14,130 bases of DNA from Lachnospiraceae bacterium (lineage in GTDB: Bacteria > Bacillota > Clostridia > Lachnospirales > Lachnospiraceae): assembly GCA_017473665.1 (NCBI GenBank), contig JAFUKK010000165.1, forward strand, positions 1 to 14,130, written 5' to 3'. Shown one piece after another: positions 1-5,663 of this stretch. Position 1 is the stretch's first letter, and every line of letters starts with the position of its first letter. A program made the translations under genes and the position numbers. The notes under the pieces were generated by a model. It saw only the letters and a program-made list of their open reading frames with translations. It was not told the origin of the DNA and made no database searches.

Positions 1-55
1 CAGCGGTCTCGAGTACAAAACTGTTCCGGTTAATCAGTTCCTCTGACAAGTTCAA
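1..55 (-). CDS. Possible 5' end of an unrecognised gene, cut by the window edge
   Basis: An open frame begins at a TTG on the minus strand and runs off the left edge after 18 codons. It would read M-NLSEELINRNSFVLETA if TTG is read as Met. A GGAGG sequence sits nine bases upstream of the TTG, which is the main support. An in-frame TGA lies 27 bases upstream of the TTG, so any start must lie in this short stretch. The gene follows the rpsO terminator directly, and I saw no convincing promoter in the 40 bases between them. In many Firmicutes pnp follows rpsO, but these residues do not look like the PNPase N-terminus. I do not recognise the family. Confidence 0.4.
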   Translation of the reverse strand, partial: MNLSEELINRNSFVLETA

Positions 56-94
56 AGCCTGTTTCCTCCGAAAAACACCTCATCCCTTTATCAG

Positions 95-131
95 AAAAAA
101 GCGGAGTGCCGAATACTCGGCAAGTCTCCGC
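95..131 (-). terminator. Intrinsic terminator after rpsO
   Basis: On the minus strand a GCGGAG/CTCCGC outer stem encloses a second perfect stem TGCCGA/TCGGCA with a GTAT loop. Three unpaired bases (ACT) lie between the two stems on one side. Six T residues follow directly (95-100). This is a classic Rho-independent terminator, 14 bases past the rpsO stop codon. Confidence 0.93.
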
Positions 132-145
132 CTTCACTCTTAAAA

Positions 146-412
146 TTATTTTCTCAGACCAAGTCTTTCGATCAGAGCACGATATCTCTCGATATCTTTT
201 TTCTTTAAGTATGCCAGCAGACCACGTCTCTGACCTACCATCTTTAACATACCACGACGGGAATGATGATCCTTGGGGTTAGCCTTTAAATGCTCAGTTA
301 ACTCCTGGATTCTTGCAGTTAATACTGCTACCTGAACTTCAGGTGAACCGGTATCGCCAGCAGTTCTAGCGTACTCGTTCATGATTGCTGTCTTCTTCTC
401 TTTAGAAATCAT
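146..412 (-). CDS. rpsO: 30S ribosomal protein S15
   Basis: S15 is a primary 16S rRNA-binding protein that organises the central domain (platform) of the 30S subunit. The 88-residue product has the family's usual length. It carries the conserved blocks DTGSPEVQ (residues 20-27), [14 protein letters not shown] (41-54) and the C-terminal [11 protein letters not shown]. The frame stays open 28 codons further upstream, but I chose the ATG at 412. It has an AAGGAGG eight bases ahead, and the protein then begins MISKEKK as S15 should. The gene has its own promoter (505-533) and terminator (95-131), so it can be made as a single-gene transcript. Some read-through from the CPBP gene is possible because no terminator is visible between them. 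S15 represses its own mRNA in several bacteria, so the structured leader may serve that role (inference). Confidence 0.97.
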   Translation of the reverse strand: MISKEKKTAIMNEYARTAGDTGSPEVQVAVLTARIQELTEHLKANPKDHHSRRGMLKMVGQRRGLLAYLKKKDIERYRALIERLGLRK

Positions 413-459
413 TTCTAAATCCTCCTTAAATATTATTATCGCCAAATACCAAGACCGGG

Positions 460-500
460 TCGGAGTGTCCCAAATCCGAGTATCAGCTAAACTCATACTC
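460..500 (-). promoter_or_regulatory. Structured rpsO leader, possible S15 autoregulatory site
   Basis: The predicted transcript starts near 498-500 and has about 86 bases before the rpsO ATG. Its first part can form GAGTAT (500-495) with ATACTC (483-478), or alternatively TCGGA (479-475) with TCCGA (464-460). The two stems share bases 478-479, so they compete or stack. rpsO leaders in several bacterial groups bind S15, usually through different folds. Whether this one does is inference; I cannot match it to a named leader. Confidence 0.35.
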
Positions 501-504
501 TGAT

Positions 505-533
505 ACTATAACACAGAATATTTCTATTGTAAA
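505..533 (-). promoter_or_regulatory. rpsO promoter (sigma-A type)
   Basis: On the minus strand a TTTACA -35 box (533-528) is followed after 17 bases by a TATAGT -10 box (510-505). Transcription would start near 498. This separates rpsO from the upstream CPBP gene, whose stop codon is only 26 bases before the -35 box. Confidence 0.8.
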
Positions 534-559
534 CACTAAATTTCAGTATTTATAAGCAT

Positions 560-1432
560 TTATGCCACTTCCGGAGCCATCTCCCCTGCCTGGGCCTGCT
601 TCTCGGTACGGGCAATGAGGAATGCACCAACCATACAAATCACACCTACTACCACAAACCCAATATAAGTAATGATATTCTCAGGTAAATACTCTGCAAA
701 TGCACTAATAACCAGCGAACTGCCATTAAATACCAGATGCATCAGCATAGGAGCCCAGAGAGTTTTATATCTGTGACCCAGATAACCCAGCACCAGGCCC
801 AGTACAGCTGCATATACGCCCTGCACCAGATTCATATGATATACACCAAATAAAACAGCCTGGATAATATTTGCCAGCCAGAACTTAGCTCCTGCCTTCT
901 CAAGCAGCTTCATAGTCACACCACGGAACATCAGCTCTTCTACCAGGGGTGCCATAATTACAGTAGCCAGTACAGTCACCACAGTTAACTCACCTAAACC
1001 GGCCATCTCCATCAGCTCAGAATACTGATTAATGGTCTCAGGTGCAAATACAGCCACAATACTCAGTGCAATATTGGTCAACAGCTGCATACCTACTGCC
1101 ACCAGTGCAATCACACCCACATTCTTCCACTTCATTACCTTGCAGGGATTTACAAATTTCTTGTATCCCATCAATCTGTACCAGATAACAAAAATAATCA
1201 AATTCAGAATCTGTGACAGGAAGGTAATCAACATCGTATTCTCCAAATAAAGATTCATTGCCGCAATTCCCATTTGCATAGGATCTGCCGCCGTCACATC
1301 TCCTGATAACCCCAGCTGAAAGCCCAGTGCAAATGTACATGCGAATATTCCGATAAAGGAGCATACAAATGTAACTACCGTTCCCAATGCAATAGGTGCC
1401 AACACTGCCAACCATCTCAAAACCTTTTTCAT
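560..1432 (-). CDS. CPBP (CAAX/Abi-type) family intramembrane metalloprotease
   Basis: This is a 290-residue polytopic membrane protein with about seven to eight hydrophobic segments. It carries the three signature motifs of the CPBP (ABI/CAAX protease, Rce1-like) family. These are EELMFR with the glutamate pair at residues 165-166 and Arg170; FGVYH with His199; and HLVFN with His232 and Asn236. These residues form the metal/catalytic centre in this family, so the enzyme looks active. Bacterial members have been linked to peptide or bacteriocin maturation, bacteriocin self-immunity and membrane protein handling, but the substrate here cannot be read from sequence. The start ATG has GGAG eight bases ahead. 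The gene is monocistronic in appearance, behind its own strong promoter with a palindrome across the -35 box, and follows the terminator of the NlpC/P60 gene. No bacteriocin precursor or ABC exporter is nearby. Confidence 0.92.
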   Translation of the reverse strand: MKKVLRWLAVLAPIALGTVVTFVCSFIGIFACTFALGFQLGLSGDVTAADPMQMGIAAMNLYLENTMLITFLSQILNLIIFVIWYRLMGYKKFVNPCKVMKWKNVGVIALVAVGMQLLTNIALSIVAVFAPETINQYSELMEMAGLGELTVVTVLATVIMAPLVEELMFRGVTMKLLEKAGAKFWLANIIQAVLFGVYHMNLVQGVYAAVLGLVLGYLGHRYKTLWAPMLMHLVFNGSSLVISAFAEYLPENIITYIGFVVVGVICMVGAFLIARTEKQAQAGEMAPEVA

Positions 1433-1467
1433 ATTCTACTCTCCTTTGTTTTCCAAAATGTACCTTT

Positions 1468-1496
1468 ATCATACACCGCTTATTGTATTATGTCAA
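1468..1496 (-). promoter_or_regulatory. Promoter of the CPBP protease gene
   Basis: On the minus strand a perfect TTGACA -35 box (1496-1491) is followed after exactly 17 bases by TATGAT (1473-1468). Transcription would start near 1461, leaving a leader of roughly 28 bases before the ATG. Confidence 0.88.
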
Positions 1497-1506
1497 TAGT
1501 ACAATA
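1481..1506 (-). promoter_or_regulatory. Candidate operator palindrome over the -35 box
   Basis: On the plus strand the arm TATTGTATTAT (1481-1491) and the arm ATAGTACAATA (1496-1506) are inverted repeats matching at 10 of 11 positions, separated by GTCA. The centre of the dyad is the TTGACA -35 box itself. The position suits a dimeric repressor that blocks RNA polymerase. The arms are AT-rich with no U-tract, so a terminator role is unlikely. No regulator gene lies next to it, so the binding protein is unknown. Confidence 0.6.
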
Positions 1507-1567
1507 ATACATTTTTTATTTTTTTCTTTCTGCCTCCTTTGTCGTCACCCGGGATGATAGAACAGGC

Positions 1568-1593
1568 AAAAAAACACCGCCCCAAAGGCGGTG
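1568..1593 (-). terminator. Intrinsic terminator after the NlpC/P60 gene
   Basis: On the minus strand a perfect 7-bp stem CACCGCC/GGCGGTG with a five-base loop is followed by seven T residues (1574-1568). It lies 14 bases past the NlpC/P60 stop codon. Confidence 0.95.
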
Positions 1594-1607
1594 CTTTGAA
1601 TATCCTA

Positions 1608-2651
1608 TTAATCATTTAATAAGCTGATACATTTAGCAGGAGTACGATAATTGTACTTGCTGATTTTGATACCGGACTTAGGACTGCTGGCATGAATTAC
1701 CTGTCCATTGCCGATATAGATTGCCACATGATTAATCGTACCATTCTTGGAGTAGAAAACCAAATCTCCGGGCTGTAATTCAGATGTGGAAATCTTCTTA
1801 CCCATCTTGGACTGGGATACAGAATAATGAGGCAACTTAACACCAAACTTTTTGTAAACGCTTAAGGTGAAACCGGAACAGTCCGCGCCCTTAGTCAAAC
1901 TGGTGCCTCCCCATACATAGGGATTGCCCAAAAACTGCTTTGCATACTCTACCAGCTCTACACGCACATCAGATACGCCCTCACCGTACAACAACTCAGT
2001 CATGGTAATAGCAGTCTCCAGTTTTTCCTCAATCTGTACATATTCAGCCTTTACATAGGCCTCATCACTATCCAGGGCAACCTTTATCCACTCACCCTGA
2101 TCCTCTATTACTTCCAATTCTTCCCCCTTTAATACCTGGGTCAGAACTTCGCTCTCCGTATTAGCTTCCTTGCGGACATTTAATCCGTCTGTCTGCGCAA
2201 TGGCCAAACACTTTGCCAGTTCACCGGCCTTCAGCTTTGCAGCAGGTCCTACCAGCAAATATTCCTCACTTACATATCCTTCTATCTCGCCGGATTTGAT
2301 ATGAGCCCAGCCCTCTGAAGTCTCAAGCACCTCACAAGCTGCCCCGGCACGCATCTTACCTACCAGTTTACCGCTGGTGGATGGAAGTGCTCTCACATTC
2401 AGATTAACACTTTCCACATTTGCGATGCCCAGATTGGTATAGCCCCAGGACGCACCCTTGGAGGCCTCTGCAAAAGCAATATATTCTTCCTCTGTAAAAG
2501 TAGCTTCCAAAATAGAGGCTACTCCGGCTGTCTTCAATATCTGATTATTATCAGTCATTGCAGCAGATGCCACCATACCTTCCAGCCCTACCCCCAGAAT
2601 CAGGCCTACTGATAACAATGCAATTCTCCCCTGCATTCTATTCTTTCTCAT
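1608..2651 (-). CDS. Secreted NlpC/P60 peptidoglycan endopeptidase with two SH3b domains
   Basis: The 347-residue protein has a basic N-terminus and a hydrophobic stretch (residues 9-30, ending near VASAA) that reads as a cleavable signal peptide. Two bacterial SH3 (cell-wall-binding) domains follow at about 78-135 and 150-207, each with an LNVR core. The C-terminal NlpC/P60 domain (about 231-347) has the catalytic triad in place: Cys258 in ADCSGF, His308 in INHVAIYIG and His320 in VIHASS. Such enzymes cut the stem peptide of peptidoglycan, usually the gamma-D-Glu to diamino-acid bond, during wall turnover or cell separation. The ATG is preceded by AAAGG at seven bases. The gene has its own consensus promoter and a strong terminator, so it is a single-gene unit. 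Three 11-bp repeats downstream of the promoter resemble WalR sites, which would fit a wall hydrolase. Confidence 0.95.
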   Translation of the reverse strand: MRKNRMQGRIALLSVGLILGVGLEGMVASAAMTDNNQILKTAGVASILEATFTEEEYIAFAEASKGASWGYTNLGIANVESVNLNVRALPSTSGKLVGKMRAGAACEVLETSEGWAHIKSGEIEGYVSEEYLLVGPAAKLKAGELAKCLAIAQTDGLNVRKEANTESEVLTQVLKGEELEVIEDQGEWIKVALDSDEAYVKAEYVQIEEKLETAITMTELLYGEGVSDVRVELVEYAKQFLGNPYVWGGTSLTKGADCSGFTLSVYKKFGVKLPHYSVSQSKMGKKISTSELQPGDLVFYSKNGTINHVAIYIGNGQVIHASSPKSGIKISKYNYRTPAKCISLLND

Positions 2652-2669
2652 GAATGTACCTTTCTTAAT

Positions 2670-2702
2670 ATCTCTATGAAATTTCTTACGAATTTATTAC
2701 GA
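2670..2702 (-). repeat. Three 11-bp tandem repeats, WalR-box-like
   Basis: On the minus strand the unit CGTAATAAATT occurs three times head to tail: two exact copies (2702-2692, 2691-2681) and one with a single change (2680-2670, CGTAAGAAATT). The hexamers CGTAAT are spaced by five bases. The WalR (YycF) consensus is TGTWAH-N5-TGTWAH, so two copies match five of six positions and the third matches four. The block lies at about +4 to +37 of the NlpC/P60 transcript, where a bound protein would repress. Confidence 0.6.
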
Positions 2703-2712
2703 ATTTATTACG

Positions 2713-2741
2713 TTGCAAATTGATTATACAAAGGGAATCCC
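2713..2741 (-). promoter_or_regulatory. Consensus promoter of the NlpC/P60 gene
   Basis: On the minus strand TTGACA (2741-2736), a 17-base spacer and TATAAT (2718-2713) match the sigma-A consensus at all twelve positions. Transcription would start near 2706, giving a leader of about 55 bases. A promoter this perfect normally needs a repressor or other control if it is not constitutive. Confidence 0.92.
2720..2734. promoter_or_regulatory. Perfect 15-bp palindrome inside the promoter spacer
   Basis: AAAGGGA and TCCCTTT flank a single central base and together fill almost the whole 17-bp spacer between the -35 and -10 boxes of the NlpC/P60 promoter. The location is typical of operators for spacer-binding regulators. 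The regulator is unknown. Confidence 0.55.
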
Positions 2742-2792
2742 TTTATGTCAACAGTTTTCGTAATTTTACACAAAAGACTCTGGAAAATGGTG

Positions 2793-2831
2793 GTATTCAT
2801 AGTAAAATTTCCAAAATTTTACTGTGAATAC
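2793..2831. repeat. 39-bp near-perfect AT-rich dyad
   Basis: GTATTCATAGTAAAATTT (2793-2810) and AAATTTTACTGTGAATAC (2814-2831) are inverted repeats matching at 17 of 18 positions around a three-base centre (CCA). The one non-match is a T opposite G. It sits between the terminator of the Na/Pi gene and the NlpC/P60 promoter, about 50 bases upstream of the -35 box. It lacks the GC-rich stem and U-tract of a terminator, so an operator or the remnant of a small palindromic element is more likely. Confidence 0.6.
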
Positions 2832-2834
2832 ATG

Positions 2835-2866
2835 AAAATAGCCCGGCATTATCTGCCGGGCTATTT
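2835..2866 (-). terminator. Terminator hairpin after the Na/Pi cotransporter gene
   Basis: A perfect 13-bp stem AAATAGCCCGGCA/TGCCGGGCTATTT with a five-base loop begins nine bases past the stop codon. On the minus strand the stem ends in TATTTT, giving a short U-run. A-rich sequence on the other side would give some termination on the plus strand too. Confidence 0.85.
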
Positions 2867-2875
2867 AAAATTTTA

Positions 2876-4522
2876 TTAATTGTTACTTTCCTCTTCCTCT
2901 TCACTGAGGCTGATTGCAAAGGCAATATTGGTGGCATGGTCAGCTACACGCTCCAAACCGGAAACCACATCGGAGAAAATCATACCTGCCTGGGGAGTAC
3001 ACTCACCTCTGGTCAGTCTTTCTACATGAGCCCGCTGCAACTCCTTCTCCATTGCATCCACCTTGTTTTCCAGCTGGATAACCTCCTGCATATGGGCCTC
3101 GTCACTATGCATAAACATTTCTATAGCATACTGTATAATACGGTTAACCATCTCCAGCATCTCTCCCAACTCACGTTGTGCCTCCTTACTGATGGTTACT
3201 CCTTCTTCCCTACGTTGTCTTGCGGAATCCTCTACATTTTCAGCATGGTCACCAATACGTTCAATATCATTGGCCACATGGAACAATGCACCCAGACTCT
3301 TCAAATCCTCAATGGGCAAAGTAGTCTGATTTATCTTAACCAAATAATCCGTAATGGAATGATTCAGGAAGTTGATATTTTTCTCTACTTCATATACTTC
3401 CGCTATATCCTCTTCATCCAAAGTAATCAGTGCATTCATGGCGCGGTTCAGATTCTCGTTGGCCAAAGATGCCATACGTTCCAGCTCCTTAATTGCATCC
3501 ACTACTGCAGTAGCCGGATTGAACACAGCCTTTTCGCCTATAAATTTCAACTGATAACTTTCTCTGTAATTTACCTTTTTGTCCTCTCCGGGTACACATA
3601 AGCATGCCAGCTTTACAATCTGCTTGGAGAAAGGGAACAAAATAATTACCTGGAATATCTTAATAATTGTGTGGGTATTAGCCACAAATCGTCCATTATC
3701 AGCAGAAATGGAATGAATCAGTTCCATAATAGGTTCCTGCGCAAATAACAGGATGATATAAATAATAACCGTTCCGATTACATTGAATAAGAAATGGATC
3801 ATGGCTGCACGCTTTGCATCCTTCTTACCGGACATGGATGCCAATAATGCGGTAGCACAGGAACCGATATTACAGCCCAGTATAATATACGGAGTAATGG
3901 AAAGTGCCAACAAATCCTGGGAAGCTAACAGCAATACAATACTAACAGTTACAGAGGAGCTCTGGATAATCGCTGTTAAAATCAGTCCCACTAATGTAGC
4001 CACTATAGGTTGTGTCAGAGAACTGAGCAAATTTACCACCTGAGGAACCTCTTTCATCCCCCTCATAGCATCGGACATGGTGCTAAGTCCTACAAACAGG
4101 ATACCAAAGCCTACAATAACTTCAGCAAATTTCTTTACCTGCTGATTTTTACAGAAAAGCATCATACATACACCCACTAATAAAATAATCGGGGCATATT
4201 CAGATAAATTAAAGGATACCAGCTGGGAAGTAACTGTAGTACCGATATTGGCACCAAAAATCACTCCCGCGGCCTGAAACAGATTCATCAAACCGGAATT
4301 AACAAAACTGACAACCATTACCGTACACGCTGAAGAAGATTGTACAATACCGGTAAAAATAATACCCACCAGCATACCCATAAAACGATTATTGGTAAAA
4401 ATCTCCAGTATGCGACGTAATTTGGCGCCGGCCACCTTCTCAATGGAATCACTCATCAATTCCATACCAAACAAGAATAAACCTAAGCCACCTGCCATAG
4501 AAATAAAGATACTCAAACTCAT
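2876..4522 (-). CDS. Na/Pi-cotransporter family protein with C-terminal PhoU domains
   Basis: The predicted 548-residue protein has two copies of the Na/Pi-cotransporter (NptA/type II) repeat. Each holds the signature QSSS (residues 61-64 and 187-190), followed by GANIGTTVT (from 90) and GCNIGS (from 216). About eight to nine membrane segments span residues 5-310. A soluble C-terminal region (about 335-540) holds two PhoU-like helical units with NDIERIGDHAENV (418-430) and GLERVADHATNIA (522-534). The family imports phosphate with sodium; the PhoU part is thought to regulate flux or signalling. I chose the ATG at 4522. It has AAGGGA eight bases ahead and gives the usual N-terminus MSLSIFIS, whereas the longer frame would need a TTG at 4588 with no good ribosome site. 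That ribosome site lies inside a long hairpin (4524-4577). No promoter was found between ribF and this gene, so co-transcription with ribF is likely. Confidence 0.93.
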   Translation of the reverse strand: MSLSIFISMAGGLGLFLFGMELMSDSIEKVAGAKLRRILEIFTNNRFMGMLVGIIFTGIVQSSSACTVMVVSFVNSGLMNLFQAAGVIFGANIGTTVTSQLVSFNLSEYAPIILLVGVCMMLFCKNQQVKKFAEVIVGFGILFVGLSTMSDAMRGMKEVPQVVNLLSSLTQPIVATLVGLILTAIIQSSSVTVSIVLLLASQDLLALSITPYIILGCNIGSCATALLASMSGKKDAKRAAMIHFLFNVIGTVIIYIILLFAQEPIMELIHSISADNGRFVANTHTIIKIFQVIILFPFSKQIVKLACLCVPGEDKKVNYRESYQLKFIGEKAVFNPATAVVDAIKELERMASLANENLNRAMNALITLDEEDIAEVYEVEKNINFLNHSITDYLVKINQTTLPIEDLKSLGALFHVANDIERIGDHAENVEDSARQRREEGVTISKEAQRELGEMLEMVNRIIQYAIEMFMHSDEAHMQEVIQLENKVDAMEKELQRAHVERLTRGECTPQAGMIFSDVVSGLERVADHATNIAFAISLSEEEEESNN

Positions 4523-4523
4523 A

Positions 4524-4577
4524 ACAGCTTTCCCTTCATTATCGATTTGTCCAACGATAATTGTAAGGGAAAGCTGT
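4524..4577 (-). promoter_or_regulatory. RNA hairpin sequestering the Shine-Dalgarno of the Na/Pi gene
   Basis: On the minus strand ACAGCTTTCCCTT (4577-4565) pairs perfectly with AAGGGAAAGCTGT (4536-4524). Inside it ATTATCG (4561-4555) pairs perfectly with CGATAAT (4544-4538). Only a small asymmetric bulge and a ten-base loop remain unpaired. The 3' arm contains the AAGGGA ribosome site and ends two bases from the ATG. A 20-bp stem here should strongly limit translation unless it is opened. No U-tract follows, so it is not a terminator. Confidence 0.7.
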
Positions 4578-4618
4578 CTAAGTTTCAATCCGTATTTTAC
4601 ACAAATTTTTCCTGTATT

Positions 4619-5584
4619 CTACCTTTTTCTTACATAAAACTCCTTACAAGCCTTTATGTCCTTAGTTATTTGTTCCTTTAACGCCTCTATATGGTCAAAG
4701 CAACGCTCCGGCCTTTGATAATGAAGGAATGTAATTTCCAGCTCCCGATCATACAAATCACCCTCATAATCTAAAAGTGTGGTCTCTACTCCCAAAGGAT
4801 TCTCTCCCGGAATAGTAGGCTTTACACCAATATTACTAATAGCCTGTATTACCGTCTCCTGGCTTTGGTCTCCGGACAGCTCCTGCTGCCGGCTCCCAAG
4901 GATTCTTACTTCCGAAAAATAAACCCCATTGGGAGGCATCAGTTTGTCTCCGGGGACAGGCAAATTGGCCGTAGGTACTCCCATGGTATTTCCCAGACCA
5001 TTTCCGTGAATCACCTGTCCGCAAATGGAATAGGGACGTCCCAAAAACCTCCGGCACTGCTCCATCCGACCTTCTTTCACCAAGCTGCGGATATAACTGG
5101 AGCTTACCTCCTGCCCATCCAGACATACCTTGTCTATGGTCTCCACCTCAAATCCAAGTTCCAAAGCCATGGCTCTCAGCAATCTTTCATCTCCTTTTCC
5201 ACCGCGTCCAAAGGACAAATCACTGCCTGCCGCCACATAACCACAATGTAATCTTTGGCACAGAATCTCCCGTACAAACTCCTCAGGCAACATACCGGCA
5301 CTTTCCACAGTCAAAGGAAATTCTACCAACACCTCCACACCCAGGTGTGCAAATATTCGTCTTTTTTCCTCCCGGGTGGTCAGTTCCCGTCCATCGGAGA
5401 GACCAAAAAACACCTCCGGCGCCGGGTCAAAGGTAAATACACAGGAAATAAGCCCCTTTTCCTTCTGGGCAAACACCCGGTCAAGCAGCTTCCGGTGTCC
5501 CATATGAATACCGTCAAACTTACCTATGGCAACGGCACATTTTTCTGTAGAGGATAACTCCTCAAAACCGGTTATAATTCTCAT
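4619..5584 (-). CDS. ribF: Bifunctional riboflavin kinase / FAD synthetase
   Basis: RibF phosphorylates riboflavin to FMN and then adenylates FMN to FAD in the cytoplasm. The 321-residue product has the N-terminal nucleotidyltransferase (FAD synthetase) domain with KFDGIHMGH (22-30), FTFDPAPEVFF (50-60), GSDLSFGRGGKGD (120-132) and SSSYIR (161-166). The C-terminal riboflavin kinase domain has GNGLGNTMGVPTANL (194-208), NIGVKPT (251-257) and VETTLLDY (266-273), where Glu267 is the expected catalytic residue. A Gln/Ser-rich insert around 229-246 lies between kinase strands and looks a little longer than usual. The ribosome site is weak (AAGAGAAC before the ATG), and a 79-base gap separates it from truB. 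It is the last gene of the conserved block. The usual next gene, rpsO, is here displaced by three envelope genes. Confidence 0.96.
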   Translation of the reverse strand: MRIITGFEELSSTEKCAVAIGKFDGIHMGHRKLLDRVFAQKEKGLISCVFTFDPAPEVFFGLSDGRELTTREEKRRIFAHLGVEVLVEFPLTVESAGMLPEEFVREILCQRLHCGYVAAGSDLSFGRGGKGDERLLRAMALELGFEVETIDKVCLDGQEVSSSYIRSLVKEGRMEQCRRFLGRPYSICGQVIHGNGLGNTMGVPTANLPVPGDKLMPPNGVYFSEVRILGSRQQELSGDQSQETVIQAISNIGVKPTIPGENPLGVETTLLDYEGDLYDRELEITFLHYQRPERCFDHIEALKEQITKDIKACKEFYVRKR

Positions 5585-5663
5585 GTTCTCTTTTATCCGG
5601 CCACCTCATGCAGCCTTCCTCTTCTATCTGACTTATCATCCGCTGCGGCATTGCTGTCACAGT

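Noticed and set aside
1038..1472. 144-codon minus-strand frame overlapping the CPBP gene
   Set aside because: Its start lies in the -10 box of the CPBP promoter, upstream of the predicted transcript start. The CPBP frame has all family motifs.
2936..3601. 221-codon plus-strand frame opposite the PhoU part of the Na/Pi protein
   Set aside because: Antisense shadow of a gene with full family motifs; no promoter or ribosome site seen.
4578..4640. TAGAAT and TAAAAT as possible -10 boxes for the Na/Pi gene
   Set aside because: At the right spacing the upstream hexamers read AGGAGT and GTAGAA, with no resemblance to a -35 box and no extended -10.
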